Assembly: GCA_025964775.1 (NCBI GenBank)
Contig: JAOPYE010000009.1
Coordinates: 62,001 to 126,000 of the forward strand
DNA from: Marmoricola sp.
Lineage (GTDB): Bacteria; Actinomycetota; Actinomycetes; Propionibacteriales; Nocardioidaceae
DNA: 64,000 nt
Reading direction: 5' to 3'
Under the pieces are notes generated by a model. That model saw only the letters and a program-made list of their open reading frames with translations, searched no databases and was not told the origin of the DNA. Position numbers and translations under genes: made by a program. Below, piece after piece: positions 1 through 8,580 of the stretch. Every line of letters begins with the position of its first letter. The stretch's first letter is position 1.

Positions 1-348
1 AGCCTGCACGGTGATCGTGTGAGACCCGGCGGAGACGTGACTGTAGGAGACCGGTGAGACGCACCCGGTCGGGGTCGCGCTGTCCAGCGAGCACATCGGC
101 GTTGCGCCGGTCGCGGTGAAGTGCACCACGAGCGGGTCGGCAGCAACCGACGGCGAGGACGACTGCGCCGCCAGCTCGACCGTCGAACCATCGGCCGGTG
201 AGCTGATCGCGACGCTGTCAGGGACCGCAAACGCCGCAGCCGGAAGGATCACCGCGACCGCAGCGACGATCGAGGCAGCAGCGGCAGCCACCACTGCGCC
301 AGTCAGGCTCAGCCGCCACTTTTCCCTGCTCCGAGACGAGCGTTGCAT
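1..348 (-). CDS. Secreted Ig-like-domain protein, N-terminal part (cut by left edge)
   Basis: This reading frame is not in the ORF track because its 3' end lies outside the window. It starts at an ATG preceded by GGAGGG and is open for 116 codons to base 1. Residues 1-42 form a classic signal peptide: an Arg/Lys-rich start, a long Ala/Val core and an AFA-type cleavage site. The next part begins 'VAISSPADGST', typical of bacterial Ig-like/Big domains, and contains two Cys that could pair. I infer an exported or surface protein. The function is unknown because most of the protein is missing. It is transcribed away from the RNase P RNA gene. Confidence 0.72.
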   Translation of the reverse strand, partial: MQRSSRSREKWRLSLTGAVVAAAAASIVAAVAVILPAAAFAVPDSVAISSPADGSTVELAAQSSSPSVAADPLVVHFTATGATPMCSLDSATPTGCVSPVSYSHVSAGSHTITVQA

Positions 349-494
349 CCCTCTGCCCTCCTGGCCGAATCGATCGGTCGACGGCATCAGTATCGGGTAC
401 CCGATCCGATTCCCCGAGTAGCCGGGGTTGAAACGAGACCAACAATCGAGGACAGCTCCAGCCACGACAACCCTGAGGATCATCAGGGAGAGGG

Positions 495-880
495 GTGCGG
501 ACGGGCTGGCTCATAGGCCGGGTTCTGTTCGCCCCGGCGCCTCACGACGCCGGAGTTGGCGACCATCCATCTAGAGGTTCCGTTGCCGGAACCTTCGTGC
601 GATCTACCCGTGAACTCGGGCGGGCCGCCCTCGAACGTTCACTGTCTGATCTTGCTCCAGGTGGGGTTTGCCTAGCCGCGACGGTCACCCGCCGCGCTGG
701 TGGTCTCTTGCACCACCGTTTCACCCTTACCGCCGACCGGAGTCGGAGGCGGTCTGTTTTCTGTGGCACTTTCCCGCGAGTCACCCCGGGTGGCCATTAG
801 CCACCACCCTGCCCTGTGGAGCCCGGACCTTCCTCGGTGGAGTTGCCCCCAACGCGGTCGCCCGGCCAGCCCATCCGCGG
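495..880 (-). ncRNA. rnpB: RNase P RNA (M1 RNA, bacterial type A)
   Basis: Read on the minus strand, the region contains the conserved RNase P RNA blocks: GAGGAAAGTCCGGGCTCCAC near the 5' end, ACAGAAAACAGACCGCC, GGTAAGGGTGAAACGGTG, ACGGGTAGATCGCACGA, and AGAACCCGGCCTATGAG near the 3' end. The two ends pair as helix P1 (GCGGATGGGCTGGC at 865-878 with GCCAGCCCGTCCGC at 497-510), which fixes the limits to within a few bases and gives about 385 nt. The RNA is the catalytic subunit that matures tRNA 5' ends. Large ORFs called across this region on both strands are artefacts. Confidence 0.96.
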
Positions 881-959
881 AGCAAGGGTACCGCCGGTGA
901 ACACCAGTAGCCTCACAACCGAAACAACTCCGAAACGGACGGTCTCTACTCTGCCCAAG

Positions 960-2537
960 ATGACTCACCTCTTCGAGTCGTACGACGCTCTCGGGCCGCC
1001 GTACGACGAAATGTTTGCGGGCTCCGTACCGCGTGAGTCCTACGCGCGCCTGCACGACACCCTGGGCACCCTGTCCGCACGGGACCTGGCGGCCAGGGTC
1101 GAGGGCCTGGCGAGCAGCTACCTGGACCAGGGCGTCACGTTCGACATCGGCGGCGAGGAGCGCGCCTTCCCGATCGACATCGTGCCCCGGCTCATCGACC
1201 AGGACCAGTGGGCGATGATCGAGGGCGGGGTGCAGCAGCGGGTCCATGCCCTTGAGCTGTTCCTCGCCGACATCTACGGTCCGGGCGAGGCGTTCCGCGA
1301 CGGTGTCATCCCCCGTCACGTCGTCACCACCTCGAGCCACTTCACGCGCGAGTCGCACGGCATCGAGCCGCCGAACGGCGTACGGATCCAGGTCTCCGGC
1401 ATCGACCTGATCCGGGACGACGAGGGCGAGTTCCGGGTTCTCGAGGACAACGTCCGGGTGCCGTCCGGGGTCTCCTACGTGATGACCAACCGCCGGGCGA
1501 TCTCGACCGCGCTGCCCGAGGCGTTCGCCGAGCACCGGATCCGCCCGGTCACCGCCTACCCGCAGCGGCTGCTCACCGCGTTGCGCGCCGCCGCTCCGGC
1601 GGGGGTCGACGACCCCACGGTCGTCGTCCTGACTCCCGGTGCCTTCAACGGTGCGTACTTCGAGCACGCCCTGCTGGCCCGGACGATGGGTGTCGAGCTC
1701 GTCGAGGGCCGCGACCTGGAGTGCCGCCGCGGGCGGGTGCTGATGCGCACCACCAACGGCCTGCAGCAGGTGCACGTGATCTACCGCCGCGTCGACGACG
1801 AGTTCCTGGACCCGGTGCACTTCCGCGCCGACTCGCTGCTCGGCTGCCCCGGTCTGGTCAACGCCGCTCGCTCCGGGAACGTGACCATCGCGAACGCCAT
1901 CGGCAACGGGGTGGCCGACGACAAGCTCGTGTACACCTACATGCCTGACCTGATCCGCTACTACCTGAACGAGGAGCCCGCGCTCGCCAATGTCGACACC
2001 TGGCGCCTGGGCGAGCCGAAGCACCGCGAAGAGGTGATGGACAGGCTCGACGAGCTGGTCCTCAAGCCGGTCGACGGCAGCGGCGGCAAGGGCATCGTGA
2101 TCGGGCCGAAGGCGACCCGCGCCGAGCTCGAGGTGCTGCGGAGCCAGGTCCTCCAGGAGCCTCGCGCGTGGATCGCCCAGCCGGTGGTCCAGCTCTCCAC
2201 GGTCCCGACGTACGTCGACGGCGCGATGGCTCCGCGGCACGTCGACCTGCGGCCGTTCGCGGTGAACGACGGCAGCAAGGTCTGGGTGCTCCCAGGAGGC
2301 CTGACCCGGGTCGCGCTGGCCGAGGGCGAGCTGATCGTGAACTCCTCGCGCGGTGGCGGGTCCAAGGACACCTGGGTGCTCGCTGGGCCGGGCGCCGCCC
2401 CGGTCGCGTCCGACCTGCCGACCAGCGGACCCCGCGAGATCGCCCCGCTCGACGGAGGACCGGTCGGCGACAGCCGTGCGGCGCAGGCCGAGCAGCAACA
2501 GCAGCAACAGCAGGCGGCCCGGGAGGGCACGTGCTGA
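960..2537 (+). CDS. Circularly permuted ATP-grasp protein (DUF404/DUF407 type)
   Basis: The protein is 525 aa from ATG 960. I prefer this start because the longer ORF (816) would run into the RNase P RNA, and the 'LFESYDALGPPYDEMF' opening is typical of the family. Conserved stretches include 'RVLEDNVRVPSGVSY', 'VLTPGAFNGAYFEH' and 'LVLKPVDGSGGKGIVIG', the last being a nucleotide-binding glycine loop. The C-terminus ends in an odd poly-Gln tract. It overlaps the alpha-E gene by 7 bases, and a transglutaminase follows. The same trio exists in mycobacteria (Rv2411c-Rv2409c as I recall). ATP-grasp enzymes form carboxylate-amine bonds, so the trio is probably a peptide- or amide-forming pathway; its substrate is not established. 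Confidence 0.93.
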   Translation: MTHLFESYDALGPPYDEMFAGSVPRESYARLHDTLGTLSARDLAARVEGLASSYLDQGVTFDIGGEERAFPIDIVPRLIDQDQWAMIEGGVQQRVHALELFLADIYGPGEAFRDGVIPRHVVTTSSHFTRESHGIEPPNGVRIQVSGIDLIRDDEGEFRVLEDNVRVPSGVSYVMTNRRAISTALPEAFAEHRIRPVTAYPQRLLTALRAAAPAGVDDPTVVVLTPGAFNGAYFEHALLARTMGVELVEGRDLECRRGRVLMRTTNGLQQVHVIYRRVDDEFLDPVHFRADSLLGCPGLVNAARSGNVTIANAIGNGVADDKLVYTYMPDLIRYYLNEEPALANVDTWRLGEPKHREEVMDRLDELVLKPVDGSGGKGIVIGPKATRAELEVLRSQVLQEPRAWIAQPVVQLSTVPTYVDGAMAPRHVDLRPFAVNDGSKVWVLPGGLTRVALAEGELIVNSSRGGGSKDTWVLAGPGAAPVASDLPTSGPREIAPLDGGPVGDSRAAQAEQQQQQQQAAREGTC

Positions 2538-3457
2538 GCCGGATCGCGGAATCCCTGTTCTGGATCGGCCGGTACGTCGAGCGCGCCGAGGACACTGCCC
2601 GGATCCTCGAGGTGCAGCTGCAGCTGATGGTCGAGGACCCGTCCCTCGACATCCCCACGACGTGCGACGAGGTGCTCGCGATCATGGGCGCCCCGGTGCA
2701 GGCAGGCGAGATCGTGGGCACCGCAGAGCTGCTCCAGAGGCTCGCCTACGACCCCGACTCCCCCGCCTCCATCCATGCCACCCTGCGCGCCACCCGCGAG
2801 GTCGCGCGGCGGGCCCGCGAGACGATGTCGACCTCGATGTGGGAGGCCGTGAACACGACCTGGCGCGCGATCCCCAGCGGCCGCTTCGAATCGATGCAGC
2901 CCTCGGTGGCGTTCAGCTGGGTGCGCGACCGGGCCGCGTTGATCAACGGCACCGCGGACGCGACGATGCCGCGCGACGAGGGCTGGCAGTTCCTGATGCT
3001 CGGCCGCTCCATCGAACGGGCCGACATGACCGCGCGTCTCGTCTCGGCTGCCTCGGTCTCGGCGTCCTCGGCCTGGAGCACCTCACTGCGCGCCAGCGGC
3101 GGGTACGAGTCGTTCCTGCGTACCTACAACGGCCTGGAGACCGACCGGAAGGCGGCAGAGTTCCTGGTGCTGGACCGACTCTTCCCCCGCTCGGTCGTCT
3201 TCGCGCTGAGCCGTGCGGAGCAGTGCCTGGAGAACCTAGAGTCCGCAGGACAGCGGGCCGGCTTCCAGAACGAGGCGCAGCGGTTGCTGGGGCGCACGCG
3301 CGCCGAGCTCGAGTACCGGGCACTGGCCGACGTGCTCAACGACCTGCCGCACGAGATGGAGCGGTTGCAGCGCACCTGCGCATTGGCCACGGACGCGGTC
3401 ACGCGGCGGTACTTCGCCGGGTCGGTCGCAACCATCTGGAACCCGGGTCGGTGGTGA
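2531..3457 (+). CDS. Alpha-E domain protein
   Basis: The true start is GTG 2531 (VLSRIAESLFWIGRYVERAED), preceded by GGGAGGG, rather than the upstream ATG of the ORF track. That gives 308 aa. The protein is all-helical, with the family signature 'ESLFWIGRYVERAEDTAR' at the N-terminus and a second similar motif, 'LGRSIERADMTARL', about 150 residues later, consistent with an internal duplication. It overlaps the ATP-grasp gene upstream, and the transglutaminase follows 2 bases later, so the three are translationally coupled. No catalytic residues are known; it is presumed to be the partner or substrate-binding component of the ATP-grasp enzyme. Confidence 0.92.
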   Translation: MLSRIAESLFWIGRYVERAEDTARILEVQLQLMVEDPSLDIPTTCDEVLAIMGAPVQAGEIVGTAELLQRLAYDPDSPASIHATLRATREVARRARETMSTSMWEAVNTTWRAIPSGRFESMQPSVAFSWVRDRAALINGTADATMPRDEGWQFLMLGRSIERADMTARLVSAASVSASSAWSTSLRASGGYESFLRTYNGLETDRKAAEFLVLDRLFPRSVVFALSRAEQCLENLESAGQRAGFQNEAQRLLGRTRAELEYRALADVLNDLPHEMERLQRTCALATDAVTRRYFAGSVATIWNPGRW

Positions 3458-3459
3458 CG

Positions 3460-4302
3460 ATGCAGCTCAGGGTCGTGCACACGACAGGATTCAGCTACGA
3501 GGGCGGGGCTGCGGCGTCGTTCAACGAGGCGCGCCTGACTCCCCAGACGCTGGCAGGCCAGATCGTCGTCCACACCCGCCTGGACGTGACTCCGGCGCCG
3601 TGGACCTGGTCCTACCGCGACTACTGGGGCACCCAGGTCACCGCCTTCGAGGTGCTCGACCCGCACGACTCGCTCACCGTCACCGCCACCGCGACCGTGC
3701 ACACCGACCCGGTCGAGCACACCGTCACCCAGCGCCTGGACTGGGAGGAGATGGCCGCCGAAGCAGTCGCTGACCGCTTCACCGAGTACCTCGAGATCCG
3801 CGACCGGGTCCGACCTCCGGCGGACCTGGCAGCCCGGTACGCCGAGATCGGCGCGACCAGTCCCGATCCCTACTCAGCAGCGCGTGCGATCTGCTCGCTG
3901 ATCCACGACGAGGTCGACTACGTCGTCGGCTCGACCGACGTGTCAGGCCGTGCCGCTGACTCGTGGGTCGCACGGGCCGGGGTGTGCCAGGACATGGCCC
4001 ACCTGGTCATCGGCGGACTGCGCCAGCTCGGGATCCCGGCACGCTACGTCTCGGGCTACCTGCACCCGAGCCGGGAGCCGAAGATCGGCGAGGCCGTGCG
4101 CGGTGAATCGCACGCCTGGGTCGAGTGGTGGGACGGCGGCTGGCACGGGTACGACCCGACCAACGACACCGAACCGGCCGAGCATCACATCATCGTGGCG
4201 ACCGGACGCAACTATGCCGATGTCCGGCCGCTCTCCGGGATCTTCACCGGTTCGGGAGCCTCCTCGATGTTCGTCGACGTCCAGGTGACCAGGCTCGCCT
4301 GA
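3460..4302 (+). CDS. Transglutaminase-like cysteine protease family protein
   Basis: The start is ATG 3460, two bases after the alpha-E stop; GTG 3451/3454 are alternatives. The protein is 280 aa. The N-terminal ~130 residues are the beta-rich bacterial transglutaminase N domain. The catalytic triad is visible: Cys in 'ARAGVCQDMAHL', His in 'GESHAWVEWW' and Asp in 'GYDPTNDTE'. No signal peptide or membrane segment is present, so it should act in the cytoplasm. As the third gene of the operon it probably cleaves or transfers an amide bond formed by the ATP-grasp partner (inference). A repeat element starts one base after the stop. Confidence 0.93.
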   Translation: MQLRVVHTTGFSYEGGAAASFNEARLTPQTLAGQIVVHTRLDVTPAPWTWSYRDYWGTQVTAFEVLDPHDSLTVTATATVHTDPVEHTVTQRLDWEEMAAEAVADRFTEYLEIRDRVRPPADLAARYAEIGATSPDPYSAARAICSLIHDEVDYVVGSTDVSGRAADSWVARAGVCQDMAHLVIGGLRQLGIPARYVSGYLHPSREPKIGEAVRGESHAWVEWWDGGWHGYDPTNDTEPAEHHIIVATGRNYADVRPLSGIFTGSGASSMFVDVQVTRLA

Positions 4303-4303
4303 G

Positions 4304-4393
4304 GGTTTCGAGCCCTTCGAGACGCGCCGTGCCGGCGCTCCTCAGGGACCGCCTCCTCAGGAACCAACAGGCCGTGCCGGCCTTCCTCAACCA
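4304..4393. repeat. Dispersed inverted-repeat element (two adjacent copies)
   Basis: On the minus strand this intergenic stretch reads GGTTGAGGAAGGCCGGCACGGCCTGTTG, then GGTTCCTGAGG..., GAGCGCCGGCACGGCGCGTCTCGAA and a final CTCGAAACC. The same boundary words (GGTTGAG...TCTCGAAACC) and the GCCGGCACGGC core recur at about 28.2 kb, and in looser form at 15.5 kb. It behaves like a REP-type palindromic element. It lies between two convergent genes and could double as a transcription terminator. Confidence 0.7.
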
Positions 4394-4401
4394 CCGACGG
4401 G

Positions 4402-5835
4402 CTAGGGGTTGACGGTGAAACGCACCTTGCGCGCCACCGGATCCGCCGAGGTGAGGGTCAGGCCGACCTCGTCGCCGAGCGGCAACGGCTTCGTGTCGAC
4501 TGCTTGCGCCTGGACTGCCGGATCGCGCAGGACGACATCACCCTTGGTCGGGTCGTCACGATCGGCCTCGACGACCACCCCGGTGAACTGCTCACCGATC
4601 CTGTTCTTCAAGGTGGTCGCCTCCAGCATGTTGACCACCGCGTTCTCGTAGCCGTTGGCGCGGTGGTCGGACTCGCGCATCAGGTCCGGGAGGTCACCCA
4701 GACCTGCGGTGACCCAGGCCGGGACCGGCGTACCGGCGCACAGTGCCGCACAGGTCTCCAGTCCGTAGCGGTCCACGAGCCGGCGCAGCGGCGCCGTGAC
4801 GTGGGCGTACTCGGAGGCGAGCGCCGCATGCAGGGGCTGGACCGGCACCTCCCCGTCGAAGGCCGCGTAACCGGCACCGCGCAGCAGCGACGTGGAGGCC
4901 GTGACCATCGCCAGGTCGTGCGGCTTCGACGGGTCCAGCGACCGGAGGAAGTCCGGGTAGTGCTGCTCGGCCGGCCAGGTGATCCCGAGCGCTCTCGCCG
5001 TGCGGTGCAGGCGCTTGATCGCATCGCCGTGCGGCGGCGGCAGCGTCCTCAGGATCCCGACCTTGCCGTAGACCATCATCGCCGCTGCGGCGAAGCCGGT
5101 CAGCAAGGAGATCTGGGCGTTCCAGTCCTCGACCGGGAGCATGCGGCGGAACTCGAGGGTCCAGGCGTCGCCTGCGCAGTCGATCTCCTGCTCGGGCAAC
5201 GGCAGGCTGACTCCCCCGCGCTCCGCCTCCTGGTGCTGGCGCAACAGGCCGACCTCCTTGAGCAGCTCGACCGTCGGATCAGCCTTGCCGCTCTCGAGCT
5301 GCTGCTGCACCTCGTCGTAGTCCAGGCGCGCTGTCGAACGGACCCGGGCTCGCTCGACGTGAGCGTCGGTCTGCTCACCGCTCGCGTCGAGCTTGATCGT
5401 CCACAGGAACGCCGGACGGACCTGGCCGGGCAGCAGCGAGGCCGCTCCTTCCGAGAGCACCGGCGGGTGCAGCGGGATCCTCGAATCGGCGCCGTACAGG
5501 GTCTCGCCGCGGCGGTGCGCCTCGAGATCGATCGGGCCGCCGGGCTCGACGAACGCCGCAACGTCGGCGATTGCGTAGTGCACGACGTAGCCGGTGCCGT
5601 CGCGCTCGATGTGCATGGCCTGGTCGAGGTCCATCGACCCACGTGGATCGATCGTCACGAACGAGAGGTCGGTGCGATCGAGGTCGGGCAGCACCGGGTT
5701 CCTCGCCGCCTGTTCCGCCGCGGCCAGGACCTCGGCAGGGAAGGCGGTGTCCAGCTTCAGCTCCTGCTGGATGGCGAGGACCGCCTGCTCCAGCTCGGCG
5801 ACCCCGTTGCGGACGCGCAGGACGCGGCTGCTCAT
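4402..5835 (-). CDS. RNB-domain exoribonuclease (RNase II/R-like, short form)
   Basis: The protein is 477 aa from the ATG opening 'MSSRVLRVRNG' (GGGAG six bases upstream), not the 584-aa track ORF. The RNB catalytic signature is clear: 'DLSFVTIDPRGSMDLDQAMH', whose spaced Asp residues bind Mg2+, followed by 'YAIADVAAFV'. 'HVTAPLRRLVDRYG' is the conserved second RNB motif. The usual S1 and cold-shock RNA-binding domains are missing or vestigial, as in the short actinobacterial RNB proteins. It should degrade RNA 3' to 5' hydrolytically. It diverges from yaaA, with 79 bases between the starts. Confidence 0.9.
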   Translation of the reverse strand: MSSRVLRVRNGVAELEQAVLAIQQELKLDTAFPAEVLAAAEQAARNPVLPDLDRTDLSFVTIDPRGSMDLDQAMHIERDGTGYVVHYAIADVAAFVEPGGPIDLEAHRRGETLYGADSRIPLHPPVLSEGAASLLPGQVRPAFLWTIKLDASGEQTDAHVERARVRSTARLDYDEVQQQLESGKADPTVELLKEVGLLRQHQEAERGGVSLPLPEQEIDCAGDAWTLEFRRMLPVEDWNAQISLLTGFAAAAMMVYGKVGILRTLPPPHGDAIKRLHRTARALGITWPAEQHYPDFLRSLDPSKPHDLAMVTASTSLLRGAGYAAFDGEVPVQPLHAALASEYAHVTAPLRRLVDRYGLETCAALCAGTPVPAWVTAGLGDLPDLMRESDHRANGYENAVVNMLEATTLKNRIGEQFTGVVVEADRDDPTKGDVVLRDPAVQAQAVDTKPLPLGDEVGLTLTSADPVARKVRFTVNP

Positions 5836-5914
5836 GCTCGACTCCCGGATGCTCGAAGGTGGTGGCCGGACGACCACTGCCCACCTTATGCATGCCGCTC
5901 GATAGGCTCCGCGC

Positions 5915-6688
5915 GTGCTGATCCTCCTTCCGCCGTCCGAGGGCAAGTGGTCCCCGAGACGCGGCAAGCCGCTGGACCTGGATCGCCTCGAGTTCGCGGA
6001 ACTCACCAGTGCTCGGACGAAGACTGTCGAGGCGCTGATCGGACTCAGCACCACCGAGCGTGCCGCAACGGTGCTGGACCTGGGCCCGACCCAGCTGCAC
6101 CACGTCGCGCATAACGCCGGTCTGGCCGTGGCCCCCGCAGCCCGGGCCGACCGCATCTACACCGGCGTCCTGTACGACGCGCTCGACCTGGGCTCGCTCG
6201 CCGGACCGGCCCGGGGCCGTGCGACCCGGTGGCTCGCGATCATGTCGTCGCTGTTCGGCGTGGTCCGGCCCAACGACCCGATCCCGGCGTACCGGCTCTC
6301 GGGCGACACCAACCTGCCCGGGATCGGGATCATCAGCACCTGGTGGCGCGAGCACCTCGGCGACGTCCTGACCCCACTGGCCGGGACCGGGCTCGTGGTG
6401 GACCTGCGGTCCTCGATGTACGCCGGTTTCTGGCGTCCGCCGAGTGCGATCGGCCCGAAGGTGGCGACGGTCCGCGTGCTCCACGAGGTCGGTCCCGAAC
6501 GCAAGGTCGTCAGCCACTTCAACAAGGCCACCAAGGGCAGGATCGTCCGCGAGCTCCTGCTCGACGGCGGCAACCCGCGCACGCCGGCCGCCCTGGCCGA
6601 CCACCTCGGCGCGCTCGGCTGGAGGGTCGAGGTTCACGAACCGAAGCCGGCCGGCCAGCAGCTCGACGTGATCGTTCGCGAGCTCTAG
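5915..6688 (+). CDS. yaaA: Peroxide stress protein YaaA family (DUF328/UPF0246)
   Basis: The protein is 257 aa and begins with the family hallmark 'LILLPPSEGKW'. Further family motifs are 'YTGVLYDALDL', 'SSLFGVVRPND' and 'VDLRSSMYAGFW' near the middle, and 'VSHFNKATKGRIVRELL' near the end. E. coli YaaA binds DNA and limits iron-driven oxidative damage during peroxide stress; that role is carried over here by family only. The GTG start has no ribosome binding site, but a TAGGCT -10-like hexamer lies 7 bases upstream, which suggests a leaderless mRNA. Confidence 0.92.
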   Translation: MLILLPPSEGKWSPRRGKPLDLDRLEFAELTSARTKTVEALIGLSTTERAATVLDLGPTQLHHVAHNAGLAVAPAARADRIYTGVLYDALDLGSLAGPARGRATRWLAIMSSLFGVVRPNDPIPAYRLSGDTNLPGIGIISTWWREHLGDVLTPLAGTGLVVDLRSSMYAGFWRPPSAIGPKVATVRVLHEVGPERKVVSHFNKATKGRIVRELLLDGGNPRTPAALADHLGALGWRVEVHEPKPAGQQLDVIVREL

Positions 6689-6698
6689 TCGAGACGCA

Positions 6699-7820
6699 TC
6701 AGACGGCGAAGCCGGTCTCGGTCGGCCGCGCGTTGAACAGCCGCAGGCTGGCCAGCAGCTCGTCCCCGCCCTGGCCACCGCGGAAGTAGGAGATGACCGT
6801 CACCGACGCCGCTGCCAGCTCCATCTTGTAGAGCGCCTTCAGCGGCGCGCCGAGAGCATCCGCGACCAGGGTCTTGATCGGGGTCACGTGACTGACCACG
6901 ACCACCGTGTGCCCGGTGTGTGCGGCGATGATGCGGTCGCGGCCCTGGATCACCCGGGCGGCCACGTCCTCGAACGACTCTCCCCCCGGAGGGGCGTAGT
7001 CCATCGCACCCAGCCACAAGGCCAATTCGTCCCCGAAGCGTTCCTGGACCTGCGCGAAGCTCAGGCCGTCCCAGGCGCCGAACTCCATCTCGGCAATCCC
7101 AGGCTCGGTGGTGACAGGTTGGTCGAGCAGGCTCGCGAGGATCTCGGCCGACTCGTAGGTACGCCGTACCGGCGAAGTGATCAGGGCATCGACCGACTCG
7201 GCCAACGGCGCCAGCCATTCACCGGTTGCCCGGATCTGGGCACGACCCTCCTCGTTCAGCGCCGGGTTCGACCCACCCAGACCTCCGGAGAACAGCTTGT
7301 CGGCGGTGTGGTCGGTGACCCCGTGCCGGACCAGGATCAGCGTCGTCGGCGGCGCCGTCGGCGGCAGCCAGCCGCGTGAGACTGCCGGTCGCGGAGGGGT
7401 GACAGGCTTCTGGTCCAGGGCCTCGTTCACGAGCCGATCGGCATGGGAGTTCTCGGCTCGCGGGATCCAGGTGTACACCGTCCCTGCGGGGGCGAGGGTG
7501 CTCGCCTGAGCTGCAAGCGGCCGCATCGACGGGTGCTTGATCTTCCAGGTCCCGGACATCTGCTCGACGACGAGCTTCGAATCCATCCGGACCTCGACGC
7601 TCGCCCCGGGCGCGAACTCGAGCGCCAGCTCCAGGCCCGCGATCAGGCCCCGGTACTCGGCAACGTTGTTGGTCGCCGTACCGATCGTCTCGCTGACCTC
7701 GGCGATGACGGCACCGGTGACGGCCTCCTTGAGGACGGCGCCGAAGGCGGCAGGACCAGGATTGCCGCGCGACCCACCATCGGCCTCGATGACGACCGAC
7801 TCGTAGGAGCTCCCCGTCAC
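6699..7820 (-). CDS. Bifunctional RNase HI / histidine phosphatase
   Basis: The start is GTG 7820, which overlaps the zinc-ribbon stop by 4 bases; the protein is 373 aa. Residues ~1-135 are RNase HI, with the acidic active-site residues in 'EADGGSRGNPG', 'NNVAEYRGLIAGLELA', 'VRMDSKLVVEQM' and 'ENSHADRLVNEAL'. After a proline-rich linker, residues ~165-370 are a phosphoglycerate-mutase-type phosphatase with 'LVRHGVTDHT' (catalytic His), an internal 'EFGAWDGLSF' and the distal 'VVVSHVTPIKTL'. The same fusion in M. tuberculosis (Rv2228c) has RNase H activity and alpha-ribazole phosphatase-like (CobC) activity. It should remove RNA from RNA:DNA hybrids; the phosphatase substrate here is not proven. 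Confidence 0.94.
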   Translation of the reverse strand: MTGSSYESVVIEADGGSRGNPGPAAFGAVLKEAVTGAVIAEVSETIGTATNNVAEYRGLIAGLELALEFAPGASVEVRMDSKLVVEQMSGTWKIKHPSMRPLAAQASTLAPAGTVYTWIPRAENSHADRLVNEALDQKPVTPPRPAVSRGWLPPTAPPTTLILVRHGVTDHTADKLFSGGLGGSNPALNEEGRAQIRATGEWLAPLAESVDALITSPVRRTYESAEILASLLDQPVTTEPGIAEMEFGAWDGLSFAQVQERFGDELALWLGAMDYAPPGGESFEDVAARVIQGRDRIIAAHTGHTVVVVSHVTPIKTLVADALGAPLKALYKMELAAASVTVISYFRGGQGGDELLASLRLFNARPTETGFAV

Positions 7821-8560
7821 AGCCCCGACTCGCCGGTGCGGATCAGGATCCGGTCGCACTCCTCGCACCGAACGACCTCATCGGCCGGCTTCGCCGCGAT
7901 CACGGCCAGGTCCGAGGCGTTCAGGGTCAGCCGGCATCCCTCGCACTCACGACGGCGCAGGGCCGCTGCCCCGACGCCGCCCTTGGAGGCTCGAAGCTTC
8001 TCGTACAGCGTGACCAGATCGTCCGGGAGCCCGTCGACGGCCGCCGCTCGCGCCGAGGATGCGGACGCCAGGTCGGTCTCCAGGTCACCGGCCCGCTGGG
8101 CGCGGGTCCGTTCGAGGACCTCGGCCTCCGCATCGATCTGCTCGAGCGCGGCGGTGCGGTCGGCGAGTCCGGCCTGGGCGGTCTCGAGACGCTCCATGAC
8201 TTCGATCTCGACGTCCTCGAGGTCGGAGATGCGGCGCTGCAACGACTCGAGCTCGCCGAGCATCCGCTGCAACGCCTTCGGGTCGGCGATCGAACCCGAA
8301 TCGATCATGCCCTGGTCGCGCACGCGGCGTGCCTTGACCTGTTCCACGTCGGCGTCGGCGCGCTTCTGCTCCGTGGTGAGGTCGGCGACCTCGATGCGGT
8401 GGTCGCGTGCGGCATCGTCGACGTCCGAGCGTCCGCGCATCAGCTCCGCCAGGGCGATCGCTTCCGGGATGGTCGCCAGCTGGTGCCGCAGAGCATCGAT
8501 TCGCGAGTCGAGCTCCTGCACGTCGAGCAGCTTCAACTGGACATTCGGGTCGGCTTTCAG
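7817..8560 (-). CDS. C4 zinc-ribbon protein with long coiled coil (CT398/Rv2229c family)
   Basis: The protein is 247 aa. Most of it (residues ~10-180) is Glu/Ala/Arg-rich coiled coil. The C-terminus carries a zinc ribbon, 'CEGCRLTLN...RCEECDRIL', with four Cys. The family normally starts 'MKADP..QL.LL'; here the only codon at that place is CTG (8560-8558), eight bases after a GAGGAG ribosome binding site. No ATG or GTG fits as well, so I take CTG as the start. It sits between Nif3 (upstream) and the RNase H/phosphatase (4-base overlap downstream), an order conserved in actinobacteria. The molecular role is unknown. Confidence 0.88.
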   Translation of the reverse strand: MKADPNVQLKLLDVQELDSRIDALRHQLATIPEAIALAELMRGRSDVDDAARDHRIEVADLTTEQKRADADVEQVKARRVRDQGMIDSGSIADPKALQRMLGELESLQRRISDLEDVEIEVMERLETAQAGLADRTAALEQIDAEAEVLERTRAQRAGDLETDLASASSARAAAVDGLPDDLVTLYEKLRASKGGVGAAALRRRECEGCRLTLNASDLAVIAAKPADEVVRCEECDRILIRTGESGL

Positions 8561-8580
8561 CGGAAACGCTCCTCGGCAGA

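Noticed and set aside
816-959. Upstream extension of the ATP-grasp ORF
   Set aside because: It overlaps the 5' end of RNase P RNA and is not family-like.
672-2507. 611-aa minus-strand ORF over rnpB and the ATP-grasp gene
   Set aside because: It is antisense to a clear gene and an RNA, is rich in Arg/Val/Gly repeats, and has no domain; it is a high-GC shadow.
2490-2515. CAG/CAA simple repeat as a possible expansion locus
   Set aside because: It is a short in-frame poly-Gln (seven residues) with mixed codons; it is worth noting only as a linker.
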